Shown one piece after another: positions 6,887 through 18,165 of a DNA stretch of 64,000 nt; positions within the stretch are counted from its first letter, which is position 1; every line of letters starts with the position of its first letter. The stretch is from NCBI RefSeq assembly GCF_002083135.2, contig NZ_NBTM02000001.1, positions 682,001 to 746,000 of the forward strand, in the 5' to 3' direction. Below the pieces are notes generated by a model. That model was given only the letters and a program-made list of their open reading frames with translations, did no database searches and was not told the DNA's origin. The DNA comes from Aerococcus viridans. Lineage in GTDB: Bacteria; Bacillota; Bacilli; Lactobacillales; Aerococcaceae. The translations under genes and the position numbers were made by a program.

Positions 6887-9800
6887 TTAGTTTTCTTGAA
6901 TACTTGAGTAGTCAATTTGGCTAATTTCAGTATCTTCATCTGCTTCTTCGCCGTAGATTAGTTGTTGCGTGTCACCGATTTTTTTCGGTTCCATTTCACG
7001 GTAACGAGCCATACCTGTACCTGCAGGGATGATCTTACCGATAATAACGTTCTCTTTCAATCCAAGTAAGTGGTCTTCTTTACCACGGATAGCCGCGTCA
7101 GTTAAGACTTTAGTTGTTTCTTGGAATGAGGCTGCAGATAGGAAACTGTTAGTTTCTAAGGCTGCCTTAGTGATACCTAATAATACTGGACGCGCTGTTG
7201 CAGGTAGTTCACCTGAACGAATTGCTTCCGTATTGGCATCTGTAAAGTCTGCAGTATCCATTAACTTACCTGGTAACAAGTCTGTTGAACCTGGGTCAAG
7301 GACACGTACTTTACGTAGCATTTGACGAACCATAACCTCCACGTGTTTATCATTGATGTCTACCCCTTGAGAGCGGTATACACGTTGAACTTCATCTAAC
7401 ATGTATGTTTCAGCAGTTAGTGTGTTTGTTACACGTAGTAAGTCTTTAGGATCGATTGAACCTTCTGTTAATTGTTGTCCACGGTGAACAGTATCGCCTT
7501 CAGCAACGCTCATACGCGCTGTATAAGGTACTTTATACTCACGAGAGTCTGTCATACCTTTAACAAATACTGTCTTCGTACGGCTTGCTTCGTCTTCTTC
7601 GATTGCTTCAATTTCTCCAGCAACCTCAGTAATCACGGCACGACCTTTTGGATGACGTGCTTCAACAATCTCTTGGATACGAGGAAGACCTTGAGTGATG
7701 TCATCACCGGCAACCCCACCAGTATGGAATGTACGCATTGTTAACTGTGTACCTGGCTCACCGATAGATTGTGCAGCAATTGTACCAACTGCTTCCCCTA
7801 CTTCAACCTCTTGGTTAGTAGATAGGTCGCGTCCGTAACAATGTTTACATACACCGTGACGAGTGTTACATGTGAAGGCTGAACGAATCGTTACTTGCTC
7901 AATACCAGCTTCAACGATGCGGCGAGCAGTTTGTTCGTCGATTAATTCGTTGTGATGCGCAATAATTTCGCCAGTTTCTGGATGACGTACTTCTTTTTGT
8001 AAGTAACGGCCAGTCACACGTTCTTCAAGTGTTTCAATCACTTCGTTACCATTCTTGATTGCTTCAATCGCTAAACCACGGTCAGTGCCACAGTCTGCTT
8101 CACGAATGATGACATCTTGGGCAACGTCAACAAGACGACGAGTCAAGTAACCTGAATCGGCTGTCTTAAGGGCCGTATCGGTCATACCTTTACGGGCACC
8201 GTGAGTCGAGATAAACATTTCTTGTACGGTCAAACCTTCACGGAAGTTAGACAAGATAGGTAACTCGATGATCTTACCGTTAGGTCCAGCCATCAAACCA
8301 CGCATACCAGCAAGTTGGGTAAAGTTAGAAATGTTACCACGGGCGCCTGAATCGGACATGATGAAGAATGGGTTATCTTGATCAAGTGAGTTCATTAGGG
8401 CGATTTGGATTTCATCTTTTACTTTGTTCCAAGTGTCGATAACTTGGTCATAACGTTCGTCGTCTGTAATCAAACCACGACGGTACTGTTTTGTAATCTT
8501 GTCAACACGGTCATGTCCTTTTTGGATAGACGCCGCTTTTGATTCTAGGTTTGTAATATCTGCCACACCTACGGTAATACCTGAACGTGTAGAGTGTTTG
8601 AAACCTAAGTCTTTCATTTTATCCAAGATAATTGAAGTTTCAGTAATCTTAGATACTTTAAATACTTGTGCGATGATACGCGCTAAGTATTTTTTCTTGA
8701 ATGGTGAAACCATATCTTGACGACTGATGAACTCTTTTACGTCTGTACCTGGTTCCATGATGAACTTGTCAGATAGAGATGATTCTAAGTTTTCAGTTGT
8801 TGGTTCGTTGATGTATGGGAACTCTTCAGGCATTACCTCGTTAAAGAATAATTTACCGATAGTTGTCACCATCAATTTACCTTTTTGGTTTTCAGTCCAA
8901 GGTTTTTTAGGTAGTGCATCTGTTGGGAAGGCAACTCGTGTATGTAATTGCACGTAACCGTTAGTGTAGGCGATATGCGCTTCATTAATAGAAGACATTA
9001 ACATACCCTCACCCATTACTTCAGGTTCTTCCATTGTTAGGTAGTAGTTACCTAAGACCATATCTTGAGACGGTGTAACAACTGGTTGACCATCTTTAGG
9101 GTTCAAGATATGCGTAGCAGCTAGCATTAATAAACGCGCCTCTGCTTGCGCTTCTTCACCTAATGGTAAATGGACGGCCATTTGGTCACCATCAAAGTCG
9201 GCATTGTAAGCTTCACACACAAGGGGGTGAAGACGGATTGCTTTACCTTCAACCAATACCGGTTCAAAGGCTTGGATACCTAAACGGTGTAAGGTAGGTG
9301 CGCGGTTCAATAGAACCGGATGTTCACGAATGATTTCGCCTAAAACGTCCCAAACATCTTCATCGTGATGTTCGATTTTACGTTTTGCATGTTTCACGTT
9401 GATTGCCATATCGCGGGCAACTAATTCACGCATTAAGAATGGTTTGAATAATTCAAGGGCCATTTCTTTTGGTAAACCAGCTTGGTACATCTTCAATGAA
9501 GGACCAACAACGATTACTGAACGACCAGAGTAGTCAACACGTTTTCCAAGTAAGTTTTGACGGAAACGTCCTTGCTTCCCTTTAAGCATGTGTGACAATG
9601 ATTTCAATGGACGGTTACCTGGACCAGTAACTGGACGACCACGACGACCGTTATCGAATAGCGCATCAACCGCTTCTTGTAACATACGTTTTTCATTTTG
9701 CACGATAATATTTGGTGCATTTAAGTCTAATAGACGTTTCAAACGGTTGTTACGGTTGATTACACGACGGTACAAGTCGTTCAAGTCAGACGTAGCGAAA

Positions 9801-10543
9801 CGGCCACCATCTAATTGAACCATTGGGCGTAATTCTGGTGGGATAACTGGAATAACATCCATTACCATCCACGCAGGATCGTTACCTGATTTACGGAAAG
9901 CATCTAAAACGTCTAAACGACGAATTGCACGTGTACGTTTTTGACCTTTAGCTGTTTTCAATTCTTCTTTTAATTCAATAACTTCGCTATCAATTTGAAC
10001 TTGTGATAACAAGGTCTTGATGGCATCAGCACCCATTGCTGCTTTAAAACCTTCGCCGTACTCGCGTTTGTTGTCGCGGTACTCTTTTTCAGATAACAAT
10101 TGTTTGTAATCTAATGGCGTATCACCAGCATCTGTTACAACGTAAGATGCGAAGTAGATAACTTCTTCAAGCGAACGTGGGCTCATGTCTAACATCAAGC
10201 CCATACGAGATGGGATACCTTTGAAGTACCAAATATGTGTTACAGGTGTCGCTAATTCAATGTGACCCATACGTTCACGACGTACTTTAGAACGTGTAAC
10301 TTCAACGCCACAACGGTCACAGACAACACCAGCATAGCGAATGCCCTTGTATTTACCACAAGAACATTCCCAGTCTTTAGAAGGTCCAAAGATTCTTTCA
10401 TCGAATAGACCTTCTTTTTCTGATTTAAGTGTACGGTAGTTGATGGTTTCGGGTTTCTTAACCTCACCGTAAGACCATGATCTGATCTTGTCTGGTGAAG
10501 CTAACCCGATACGCATGCTTTCAAATCTATTTACATCTACCAA
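6887..10543 (-). CDS. rpoC: RNA polymerase subunit beta'
   Basis: Large catalytic subunit of RNA polymerase, 1218 residues, typical for Firmicutes. The N-terminal zinc site is present (CSCGKY and CDRCG near residues 60-80). The Mg-binding loop [14 protein letters not shown] holds the three catalytic aspartates. The second zinc site is seen as CGTDRG, then [11 protein letters not shown]. The start is a TTG at 10543 preceded by GGGAGG eight bases away; [17 protein letters not shown] matches the family N-terminus. It follows rpoB by 32 bases in an operon. The C-terminus carries a short acidic tail ([12 protein letters not shown]), common in the order. Confidence 0.98.
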   Translation of the reverse strand: MVDVNRFESMRIGLASPDKIRSWSYGEVKKPETINYRTLKSEKEGLFDERIFGPSKDWECSCGKYKGIRYAGVVCDRCGVEVTRSKVRRERMGHIELATPVTHIWYFKGIPSRMGLMLDMSPRSLEEVIYFASYVVTDAGDTPLDYKQLLSEKEYRDNKREYGEGFKAAMGADAIKTLLSQVQIDSEVIELKEELKTAKGQKRTRAIRRLDVLDAFRKSGNDPAWMVMDVIPVIPPELRPMVQLDGGRFATSDLNDLYRRVINRNNRLKRLLDLNAPNIIVQNEKRMLQEAVDALFDNGRRGRPVTGPGNRPLKSLSHMLKGKQGRFRQNLLGKRVDYSGRSVIVVGPSLKMYQAGLPKEMALELFKPFLMRELVARDMAINVKHAKRKIEHHDEDVWDVLGEIIREHPVLLNRAPTLHRLGIQAFEPVLVEGKAIRLHPLVCEAYNADFDGDQMAVHLPLGEEAQAEARLLMLAATHILNPKDGQPVVTPSQDMVLGNYYLTMEEPEVMGEGMLMSSINEAHIAYTNGYVQLHTRVAFPTDALPKKPWTENQKGKLMVTTIGKLFFNEVMPEEFPYINEPTTENLESSLSDKFIMEPGTDVKEFISRQDMVSPFKKKYLARIIAQVFKVSKITETSIILDKMKDLGFKHSTRSGITVGVADITNLESKAASIQKGHDRVDKITKQYRRGLITDDERYDQVIDTWNKVKDEIQIALMNSLDQDNPFFIMSDSGARGNISNFTQLAGMRGLMAGPNGKIIELPILSNFREGLTVQEMFISTHGARKGMTDTALKTADSGYLTRRLVDVAQDVIIREADCGTDRGLAIEAIKNGNEVIETLEERVTGRYLQKEVRHPETGEIIAHHNELIDEQTARRIVEAGIEQVTIRSAFTCNTRHGVCKHCYGRDLSTNQEVEVGEAVGTIAAQSIGEPGTQLTMRTFHTGGVAGDDITQGLPRIQEIVEARHPKGRAVITEVAGEIEAIEEDEASRTKTVFVKGMTDSREYKVPYTARMSVAEGDTVHRGQQLTEGSIDPKDLLRVTNTLTAETYMLDEVQRVYRSQGVDINDKHVEVMVRQMLRKVRVLDPGSTDLLPGKLMDTADFTDANTEAIRSGELPATARPVLLGITKAALETNSFLSAASFQETTKVLTDAAIRGKEDHLLGLKENVIIGKIIPAGTGMARYREMEPKKIGDTQQLIYGEEADEDTEISQIDYSSIQEN

Positions 10544-10575
10544 GGGGCCAACCTCCCTTATCTAATTTGCCCAAA

Positions 10576-13500
10576 TTATTCGTTTACTTGTTTTTGTGCA
10601 GTGATTTCACTTGCTTGTGATTCAACAGTTGCATCTGCATCAACTGCATTTTCTTTGTTTTCTTGATCTTTTTTAGGGAAGCCCGGTGTTACTTCATCCA
10701 TGTCGCGTAAATCTACTGCTTTCTTATCAGAGTCTAATACTTCAATGTCTAGACCTAATGATTGCAACTCTTTAACTAATACACGGAATGATTCAGGTAC
10801 ACCTGGTTTTGGAATTGGTTCACCTTTAACGATAGCTTCGTATGTTTGTACACGTCCTACAACGTCATCTGACTTGTAAGTCAAGATTTCTTGTAATGTG
10901 TATGCCGCACCATATGCTTCTAGTGCCCAAACCTCCATCTCACCGAAACGTTGTCCACCAAATTGTGCTTTACCACCCAAAGGTTGTTGTGTAACAAGTG
11001 AGTAAGGACCTGTTGAACGCGCATGTAATTTGTCGTCGACCATGTGAGACAGTTTCAAGTAGTACATTACCCCTACAGAAACGCGGTTGTCGAATGGTTC
11101 ACCGGTACGACCATCGTAAAGAACAGTTTTAGCGTCGCTTGCCATACCTGCTTCTTTGATTGTTTCCCATACGTCTTCTTCGTTGGCACCGTCAAATACT
11201 GGTGTTGCAATGTGGATGCCCATTTCGCGTGCGGCCATACCTAAATGCAACTCTAATACTTGTCCGATGTTCATACGAGAAGGTACCCCTAGAGGGTTCA
11301 ACATGATATCAACTGGTGTTCCGTCAGGCATGTAAGGCATGTCTTCTTGAGGTAAAATACGAGACACAACCCCTTTGTTACCATGACGTCCGGCCATTTT
11401 ATCCCCAACTTGGATCTTACGTTTTTGGATAATGTAAACACGGACTAACATAGAAACACCTGGTGATAATTCGTCGCCGTTTTCACGGTAGAATACTTTC
11501 ACGTCGTTAACGATACCGCCGCCACCATGTGGAACGCGTAATGATGTATCACGAACTTCACGTGCTTTTTCACCGAAGATAGCGTGTAATAAGTGCTCTT
11601 CTGCTGATAATTCAGTTACACCTTTAGGCGTTACTTTACCAACTAAGATGTCACCATCTTTAACTTCAGCACCGATACGAATAATTCCGCGTTCGTCAAG
11701 GTTACGTAATGAATCTTCACCAACGTTAGGAATTTCACGTGTGATTTCTTCAGGTCCTAATTTAGTGTCACGCGCTTCAGATTCTAATTCATCGATATGA
11801 ATAGAAGTGTAGACATCGTCTTTCACTAAGCGTTCAGACATGATAACCGCATCCTCGTAGTTATAGCCGTCCCAAGTCATGAAGGCGATTAATGGGTTTT
11901 GGCCTAAAGCCATTTCCCCTTTTTCCATTGAAGGTCCGTTAGCTAGGATTTCGCCAGCTGTAACAGATTCGCCAATAGTCACGTTAGGTGTTTGGTTGTA
12001 AGATGCTGAGGCATTTGAACGGTGGTATTTGATTAATGGGTACTTATCTAAAGCACCATCTTCACGGCGTACACGGATTTCACGTGCATCAACGTATTCA
12101 ACAACACCATCAAATTGGGCAATGACTGCTGCACCGGAGTCAGCTGCAGCTTTATGTTCCATACCAGTACCAACTAGTGGTGCATGTGGTTGTAACAATG
12201 GCACAGCTTGACGTTGCATGTTGGCACCCATCAAGGCACGGTTAGAGTCATCGTTTTCTAAGAAAGGAATTGAAGCTGTTGCAACAGATACTACCTGTTT
12301 AGGTGAAACGTCCATGTAGTCTACACGTTCAGGTTTCACTTCGATATTTTCTTCAACGTAACGAGCCATAACAACTTCTTCTGCGAATGAACCGTCCTCA
12401 TTTAAGATAGAGTTACCTTGGGCGATAACGAAATTATCTTCTTCGTCAGCTGTTAAGTAGTCGATACGGTCTGTTACTTTATGTGTGTTCCAGTCAACAC
12501 GACGGTACGGTGTTTCAATGAAACCAAATTCATTGATTTTCGCATATGACGCCAAGTTGTTGATCAACCCGATGTTAGGTCCCTCAGGTGTTTCGATTGG
12601 ACACATACGACCATAGTGAGAGTAGTGAACGTCACGAACTTCGTATCCGGCACGGTCACGAGTCAAACCACCAGGTCCTAAGGCAGATAGACGACGTTTG
12701 TGCGTCAACTCACCTAATGGGTTGGTTTGGTCCATGAATTGAGACAATTGAGAAGAACCGAAGAACTCTTTAATTGACGCAACGACTGGACGAATGTTGA
12801 TTAATTGTTGTGGCGTTACTTTTTCAATGTCTTGGATAGACATACGTTCACGTACAACACGTTCCATACGAGATAAACCGATACGGAATTGGTTTTGTAA
12901 TAATTCACCAACTGAACGGATACGACGGTTACCTAAATGGTCGATGTCGTCTGTTTTACCAATACCTTCATATAAACCTAAGAAGTAGTTTAATGAAGCT
13001 AACACGTCAGCAATTGTTAAGGCTCGAGCTTCTTTACCTGGGCTCGCGTTACCAATAACGTTGATTACACGGTCAGCATCTTTAGGTGCTTGGATTTTAA
13101 CGATTTGTAAATCAACAGGTTCTGTTAGGACAGCATCGTCATTTGGATACAATGTTGTCACGTTTAAACCATTTTCAAAATATGGCTCTAATTTGTCCAT
13201 GATTTCGCGGTTTAATTCAGTACCTTTATCTGCTAAGATTTCACCAGTTTCTGGGTCAACCAAAGTTTCAGCCAAGATTTGGTTGAATAAGCGGTTTTTG
13301 ATATCTAATTTTTTGTTTACTTTGTAACGACCAACAGCTGCTAAGTCATAGCGACGTGGGTCAAAGAAACGAGCAGTTAGTAGGTTACGAGATGAGTCTG
13401 CAGTCTTTGGTTCACCTGGACGTAGACGTTCGTAAATTTCTTTTAAGGCTTCTTCTGTACGAGAATCAGATAAGTCTTTGTGGACATCTTTTTCTAAAGT

Positions 13501-14157
13501 TAATTCTAATGTTTCGCTTTCTCCGAAGATTTCACGAATTTGGTCATCAGAAGAGAAACCTAATGCACGCATCAATACTGACATTGGCACTTTACGTGTA
13601 CGGTCAATACGTACATAAGAGATGTTTTTCGCATCTGTTTCCATTTCTAACCATGCACCACGGTTAGGGATTACAGTGGTACCAAAAGATTGGCGACCAT
13701 TTTTATCTAATTTGTCGTGGAAGTAGACACCTGGAGAACGCACTAACTGAGAAACGATTACACGTTCCGCACCGTTGATGATAAACGTACCACCATCAGT
13801 CATTAGTGGGAAATCACCGAAGAACACTTCTTGATCCTTGATTTCACCAGTTTCTTTGTTCATTAAGCGCAATTTAACATAAATTGGCGCTGAGTAGTTT
13901 GTGTCATGTGCACGCGCTTCTGCTAAGTTGTATTTAGCTTCTTTAAATGAATAATCAACAAATTCTAAGGCTAATTTACCAGCATGATCTTCAATAGGAG
14001 AAATGTCCTCAAACATTTCTTTCATCCCTTGATCCAAGAACCATTTGTATGAGTCCGTTTGGATTTCAATCAAGTTTGGCAATTCTAGCACTTCATTAAT
14101 ACGTGAGTAACTGCGGCGAACGCGATGTTTACCGAAATTGACATTATGCCCAGTCAT
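10576..14157 (-). CDS. rpoB: RNA polymerase subunit beta
   Basis: RNA polymerase beta subunit, 1193 residues. The rifampicin-pocket segment ([20 protein letters not shown] followed by [12 protein letters not shown]) has the usual wild-type residues. Other family motifs include [40 protein letters not shown] and [23 protein letters not shown]-terminal extension rich in Glu, Ala and Gln follows the conserved core. The ATG at 14157 is preceded by GAGAGGTGG. Unlike in Bacillus, rpoB does not follow rplL and a methyltransferase gene directly; it has its own strong promoter at 14366-14394. Confidence 0.98.
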   Translation of the reverse strand: MTGHNVNFGKHRVRRSYSRINEVLELPNLIEIQTDSYKWFLDQGMKEMFEDISPIEDHAGKLALEFVDYSFKEAKYNLAEARAHDTNYSAPIYVKLRLMNKETGEIKDQEVFFGDFPLMTDGGTFIINGAERVIVSQLVRSPGVYFHDKLDKNGRQSFGTTVIPNRGAWLEMETDAKNISYVRIDRTRKVPMSVLMRALGFSSDDQIREIFGESETLELTLEKDVHKDLSDSRTEEALKEIYERLRPGEPKTADSSRNLLTARFFDPRRYDLAAVGRYKVNKKLDIKNRLFNQILAETLVDPETGEILADKGTELNREIMDKLEPYFENGLNVTTLYPNDDAVLTEPVDLQIVKIQAPKDADRVINVIGNASPGKEARALTIADVLASLNYFLGLYEGIGKTDDIDHLGNRRIRSVGELLQNQFRIGLSRMERVVRERMSIQDIEKVTPQQLINIRPVVASIKEFFGSSQLSQFMDQTNPLGELTHKRRLSALGPGGLTRDRAGYEVRDVHYSHYGRMCPIETPEGPNIGLINNLASYAKINEFGFIETPYRRVDWNTHKVTDRIDYLTADEEDNFVIAQGNSILNEDGSFAEEVVMARYVEENIEVKPERVDYMDVSPKQVVSVATASIPFLENDDSNRALMGANMQRQAVPLLQPHAPLVGTGMEHKAAADSGAAVIAQFDGVVEYVDAREIRVRREDGALDKYPLIKYHRSNASASYNQTPNVTIGESVTAGEILANGPSMEKGEMALGQNPLIAFMTWDGYNYEDAVIMSERLVKDDVYTSIHIDELESEARDTKLGPEEITREIPNVGEDSLRNLDERGIIRIGAEVKDGDILVGKVTPKGVTELSAEEHLLHAIFGEKAREVRDTSLRVPHGGGGIVNDVKVFYRENGDELSPGVSMLVRVYIIQKRKIQVGDKMAGRHGNKGVVSRILPQEDMPYMPDGTPVDIMLNPLGVPSRMNIGQVLELHLGMAAREMGIHIATPVFDGANEEDVWETIKEAGMASDAKTVLYDGRTGEPFDNRVSVGVMYYLKLSHMVDDKLHARSTGPYSLVTQQPLGGKAQFGGQRFGEMEVWALEAYGAAYTLQEILTYKSDDVVGRVQTYEAIVKGEPIPKPGVPESFRVLVKELQSLGLDIEVLDSDKKAVDLRDMDEVTPGFPKKDQENKENAVDADATVESQASEITAQKQVNE

Positions 14158-14365
14158 TAAAAGCCACCTCTCCGAAATTTAAACTGTTAGAATTTAATGA
14201 GAATTTGCTAAGAAATTACCCATTAAGGCCTTTTTACCCTAAAAAAGGGCAAAAAAATAACAAAAGATTATTTGACTTTCCTGTCATTACCTTTTGTTTT
14301 CGCCTAGAAACGCGTCCGGACAATATTTCGGAACGTTCCAATCCAATTAATAATATACAGATTTC
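14158..14365 (-). promoter_or_regulatory. long 5' leader of rpoBC
   Basis: About 200 untranslated bases separate the promoter from rpoB. On the minus strand the leader contains palindromes GGAACGTTCC and GTCCGGAC close to its 5' end and a GCCC/GGGT pair flanking a T-run further down. A Lacto-rpoB RNA motif is known upstream of rpoB in Lactobacillales; whether this leader fits that model needs a covariance search. Confidence 0.45.
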
Positions 14366-14394
14366 ATTATACACCTTTCCTATAAATTGTCAAT
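14366..14394 (-). promoter_or_regulatory. rpoB promoter
   Basis: On the minus strand TTGACA (14389-14394), a 17-base spacer and TATAAT (14366-14371): both hexamers are perfect. Confidence 0.9.
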
Positions 14395-14499
14395 CATTTT
14401 TGCTAGTTAAATGTTAGCTATCCTGGTCTATGGAAATGGAGCCGAAATATATGTTATTTGTATACTTTTGTACATAATTGTTCCTAAAAGTAAGAAAAA

Positions 14500-14547
14500 T
14501 TGTCAAATATGCAAATTTTCGATTTTTTTCACAATTAGTTGTATAAT
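14500..14547 (+). promoter_or_regulatory. nox promoter with possible Rex sites
   Basis: TATAAT lies at 14542-14547, 56 bases before the nox start codon. Upstream are two stretches resembling the Rex operator TTGTGAAATATTTCACAA: 14500-14517 (starts TTGTCAAATAT) and 14517-14534 (ends TTTCACAA), matching at about 12 and 13 of 18 positions. The second covers the -35 region. Rex senses NADH/NAD, which fits an NADH oxidase; the assignment is inference. Confidence 0.4.
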
Positions 14548-14603
14548 GTATGATGTAAGCAGGCGGTGCTTACGACAAACATTGACCTTTGGAGGTAATA
14601 CGA

Positions 14604-15968
14604 ATGAAATACGTTATAGTAGGAACTTCACATGCTGGTTTTGAAGCTGTGCAAACTCTATTGAAAAAAGACTCAGATGCAGAAATCGTTGTATTTGAAG
14701 CTGGATCAACCGCTTCTTTCTTGTCATGTGGTATTCAGTCCTATCTAGAAGACATTGCAAAATCTTTGGATGAATTACACTACGCAAATGAAGCATCTTA
14801 TAAAGAACAAGGCGTTGACATCCGCATGAACACAAGCGTTATTGCCATCAACCCTGATACTAAGGAAATCACTACACGAAATGCTAATGGTGAAGAAGCA
14901 ACAGAAAGTTATGACAAATTATTACTTTCTCCAGGTGGCGTGCCAGGAACTATCCCTAATGTAGATGACCAACACGAAAACATCTTCTACTTACGTGGTA
15001 GAAACTGGGCAGATAAAGTGAAAAACCGTATGGCATCAGCTAAAAAAGCCGTTGTTGTTGGTGCAGGATACATCGGTATCGAAGTAGCAGTTGCTTATGC
15101 ACAAGCTGGTATTGATGTTACAGTTGTTGACTTCGTAGACTCAATCTTACCAACTTATCTTGACAGTGAATTCACTGATCTTCTAACAAAACATATGGAA
15201 GACAAAGGTATGAAGATTAAAACTGGCGAAGGCGTGAAAGAATTTAAAGTTAACGAAAACAACGAAGTAACTGCTGTTGTAACAGATAAAGGAACTTACG
15301 AAGCCGATACAGTTGTTATCAGTGTTGGTGTTCGTCCAAATACACAATGGTTGAAAGACACGTTAACCCTTGATGGTCGTGGCTTTATTGAAGTCAATGA
15401 GCACATGGAAACTTCAGTTAAAGATGTTTACGCTGCCGGTGATGCAACTGCCATTCCTTTTGCACCAACAAACGAGAAAGCTTACATTGCTTTAGCAACT
15501 AATGCTCGTCGCCAAGGTGTCATCATGGCTCGTCACGCAAGTGGTGATACAGACGCTAAAATTGGTCGCGTAAACGGTACATCAGGTCTTGCTGTATTTG
15601 ACTACAAATTCGCAACTACTGGTATCAAAGATGCTAACGCTAGCTCATACAAGGGCAACGTGAAATCTGTTTACAAAGAAGACTTAATCCGTCCTTCATT
15701 TATGCATGACGAAGAAAAAGTATTAATGAAACTTCACTATGATGCAGATAACGGTCGCGTATTAGGTGCTCAATTAATGTCAACTTACGACATTCTTCAA
15801 GCTATTAATGCTGTATCTGTTGCGATTGAAGCTGAATGGACTGTAGACCAATTAGCACAAGCTGATTTCTTCTTCCAACCAGAATTCAACCGTCCTTGGA
15901 ACTTCTTAAATGTCCTAGCGCAAGAAGCACAAGGTCAACCTTACGGCGCAGACACAATGATTTTCTAA
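14604..15968 (+). CDS. nox: NADH oxidase, probably water-forming
   Basis: Flavoprotein of the pyridine nucleotide-disulfide reductase family that oxidises NADH with O2, normally to water, to regenerate NAD in fermentative bacteria. The 454-residue protein has the N-terminal FAD motif with GTSHAG (His10), the single redox cysteine Cys42 in FLSCGIQSYL, the NADH motif VVVGAGYIGIEVA, and the second FAD motif VYAAGDATAIPF. The single Cys42 and the family C-terminus (WNFLNVLAQ) fit Nox/Npr/CoA-disulfide reductase; peroxidase or CoA reductase cannot be fully excluded by eye. ATG 14604 is chosen because GGAGG sits eight bases upstream. Monocistronic, with its own promoter and terminator. Confidence 0.9.
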   Translation: MKYVIVGTSHAGFEAVQTLLKKDSDAEIVVFEAGSTASFLSCGIQSYLEDIAKSLDELHYANEASYKEQGVDIRMNTSVIAINPDTKEITTRNANGEEATESYDKLLLSPGGVPGTIPNVDDQHENIFYLRGRNWADKVKNRMASAKKAVVVGAGYIGIEVAVAYAQAGIDVTVVDFVDSILPTYLDSEFTDLLTKHMEDKGMKIKTGEGVKEFKVNENNEVTAVVTDKGTYEADTVVISVGVRPNTQWLKDTLTLDGRGFIEVNEHMETSVKDVYAAGDATAIPFAPTNEKAYIALATNARRQGVIMARHASGDTDAKIGRVNGTSGLAVFDYKFATTGIKDANASSYKGNVKSVYKEDLIRPSFMHDEEKVLMKLHYDADNGRVLGAQLMSTYDILQAINAVSVAIEAEWTVDQLAQADFFFQPEFNRPWNFLNVLAQEAQGQPYGADTMIF

Positions 15969-16022
15969 TCCAAACGAAAACCACTTTTTCACCACAGATA
16001 TATAACATTCTTTATAACAAAT

Positions 16023-16068
16023 AAAAGACAGGCGGTAGACTCTCATTTAATCTACTCGCCTGTCTTTT
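16023..16068 (+). terminator. terminator after nox
   Basis: AAAAGACAGGCG pairs with CGCCTGTCTTTT, with a second inner TAGA/TCTA stem, and is followed by TCTT. Confidence 0.8.
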
Positions 16069-16212
16069 CTTCTATTATGTAGCTCATGATATCCGGTTCC
16101 AAAAGTCAAACGCTTCCGATACTTCTCTAAATACGCCAATTACTTAACAGTAATTGTTCGCCTTTTGGTCCAGCGCGTCGAATCTTAGCGACTTTTGTCA
16201 TACCTCTAATTT

Positions 16213-17082
16213 TTACTCTAACCAACCATCAACGGTTTCACGATTGGCTTCGATCCAATTATCTGCTGCTTCTTCTGGTTCTACATCTGTCGCTAATTCT
16301 TCCATAACAGAAGACATATCTTCAACTTCCCAGTAGAAGTTATCAATAATCTTATAGGCTTCTGGATTATCTTCCTTTAGCCCTTCTCTTGCGTATGAAT
16401 GAATTTCCTCGTAGCCACCAAAGACATTTTCTGGATCGTCAAGCATCTTAAGATCATAATCCATGAACATCCAATGTGGCTTCCAACCAACCACAACTAT
16501 ATCCTCTTCATTATTGATAGCTTGCTCTAATTCAGCAATCATTGCACCTGTTGAACTCACAGAAACCTCCCAATCGGATAGATTGTCATACTCCTTAACA
16601 GCATTTTGGGCACTGTTGGTAACACCTGCCCCTGGTTCAATTGCTGTAATAGTCGAGTCATTTTCATCCGTGAGGTCGGTAATCGAATTGATATCTTCCA
16701 TATATGCTGGAACAGTTAATGCTGAAATAGCACCTTCTAGGTTAGCCCCTAAATCAACCATCGAGTCACCATATTTCTCTGCATAGGCCTGGTGCGTTGT
16801 AGGCACCCAACCGCCGACCATAGCATCCGACTGTCCTTCAGCAACCGAACTAAACATGATGGCTGGGTCTACTGTTGTAATTTGTACGTTGAATCCTGCT
16901 TCTTTTAGCACCTGTGCCAGGACATTTGTTGAAGCTATTTCAGACTCCCAATTCACAGTTGCTAGAGTCACTGTTTGGCCACCAGAATCAGAACCTACAG
17001 TCGTTTTATACGAATCTTCACTGCCAAAGGTAAATAATAACCCAACAATAATTGCTACGACTAAACTAATTTTCTTAAACAT
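16213..17082 (-). CDS. glycine betaine/proline-type substrate-binding protein, second copy
   Basis: Extracellular osmolyte-binding protein of the OpuAC/ProX type, 289 residues. It shows the family signatures: TNVLAQVLKEAGFNVQITTVD, AMVGGWVPTTH, IEPGAGV, and the aromatic-rich VVGWKPHWMF that lines the ligand pocket. The N-terminus is a hydrophobic anchor (LVVAIIVGLLFTFG) without a lipobox cysteine. It is a close paralog of the next gene upstream and is separated from it by a hairpin terminator at 17142-17181. A terminator between tandem binding-protein genes suggests partial read-through or an independent promoter, so its expression may be lower than that of the first copy. Ligand preference is unknown. 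Confidence 0.88.
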   Translation of the reverse strand: MFKKISLVVAIIVGLLFTFGSEDSYKTTVGSDSGGQTVTLATVNWESEIASTNVLAQVLKEAGFNVQITTVDPAIMFSSVAEGQSDAMVGGWVPTTHQAYAEKYGDSMVDLGANLEGAISALTVPAYMEDINSITDLTDENDSTITAIEPGAGVTNSAQNAVKEYDNLSDWEVSVSSTGAMIAELEQAINNEEDIVVVGWKPHWMFMDYDLKMLDDPENVFGGYEEIHSYAREGLKEDNPEAYKIIDNFYWEVEDMSSVMEELATDVEPEEAADNWIEANRETVDGWLE

Positions 17083-17141
17083 TTTTACACTCCCGAAAAT
17101 AATCTTCCTTAGTTACAAATGTTCGACTGCTTACTTTTTAT

Positions 17142-17181
17142 AAAAAAAAACAGGAGGGGCTATTAGTGCCTCACTCCTGTT
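17142..17181 (-). terminator. terminator between the two binding-protein genes
   Basis: The minus strand reads CAGGAGTGAGGC, loop, GCCCCTCCTG and then nine T residues. Confidence 0.85.
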
Positions 17182-17246
17182 ATAAGCTCGTTGAGACGTT
17201 ACTGTTCATTAATTATCACGAACAGCATTGTCAAGCTTTTATTCAA

Positions 17247-18143
17247 TTATTCTTCAACAGCCAACCATTGATCAACTGTTTCTTGGTTCTCTTCAATCCA
17301 TGCTTGGGCTGCAGATTGCGGATCTGTACCATTGTTAATCTCTGACATTACAGACTCCATATCTGCAACTTCCCAGTGGAAATTGTCTAAGATTTGGTAA
17401 GCTTCTGGCATGTCTTCTTCTAATCCTTGGCGAACCATTGTATTGATTGTTTCACCGTCTCCAAAGACCCCTTCAGTATCTTCTAGATATTTCAAGTCGT
17501 ACTCTTGGAACATCCAGTGTGGTGACCAACCGGTAATAACGATTTCTTTTTCATTCGCAATAGATGTCCCTAATTCAGTGGTCATCGCACCTGAAGATGA
17601 TGTTTGAACTGTCCAATCACTTAGGTTGCTGTATGTACCTACTGCATTTTCTGCAGCCGCTACAACACCCGCACCAGGTTCAATACCTGTAATGGTTTTA
17701 TTGGCTTGATCACTAAGGTCTTCGATTGAATTAACATCTTCCATGTAAGTTGGTACGGTTAAACCTGTAATCGCACCCTCTAAGTTTGGACCTAAGTCCT
17801 CCATTTGATCACCGTATTGTTCATATTGAGGTGCGTGCGTATTTGGTAACCAAGCACCAACCATCGCATCGGCTTCATTTGACGCAACTGATGACCACAT
17901 AATGGCATTATCTAATGGCGTAGTTTCTACTGTATAGCCTGCTTGACGTAAAACTTCTGCGATAACATTTGTAGAAGCAATTTCAGTATCCCATGTTACG
18001 TAAGATAAATTAATGTTTCCTTTAGTTCCAACAGAAATAAGGTTAAAAGCATTTGAACTGTAAGCATCTGCACTCCCGAAAGTAAGAACTAATCCCAAGA
18101 TTGCAATGACTGCAATCCAGATACCCTTAAGTTTCTTCTTCAA
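17247..18143 (-). CDS. opuAC: glycine betaine/proline-type substrate-binding protein, OpuAC-like
   Basis: 298-residue binding protein, third gene of the opuA-type operon. It has the same signatures as its paralog: TNVIAEVLRQAGYTVETTPLD, AMVGAWLPNTH, IEPGAGV and VITGWSPHWMF. The N-terminus has a hydrophobic segment (WIAVIAILGLVLTFG) followed by SADAYSS, with no lipobox cysteine, so it is either a membrane-anchored or a cleaved secreted protein rather than a lipoprotein. It starts 22 bases after the permease stop. In B. subtilis the equivalent OpuAC is a lipoprotein, so the lack of cysteine in both copies is a real difference. Confidence 0.9.
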   Translation of the reverse strand: MKKKLKGIWIAVIAILGLVLTFGSADAYSSNAFNLISVGTKGNINLSYVTWDTEIASTNVIAEVLRQAGYTVETTPLDNAIMWSSVASNEADAMVGAWLPNTHAPQYEQYGDQMEDLGPNLEGAITGLTVPTYMEDVNSIEDLSDQANKTITGIEPGAGVVAAAENAVGTYSNLSDWTVQTSSSGAMTTELGTSIANEKEIVITGWSPHWMFQEYDLKYLEDTEGVFGDGETINTMVRQGLEEDMPEAYQILDNFHWEVADMESVMSEINNGTDPQSAAQAWIEENQETVDQWLAVEE

Positions 18144-18165
18144 AATGGATTCTCCTTTCTTTAAA

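Noticed and set aside
10252-10467. Antisense and shifted-frame ORFs inside rpoB, rpoC and other large genes
   Set aside because: They are shadows of strongly conserved coding sequences and have no start signals of their own.
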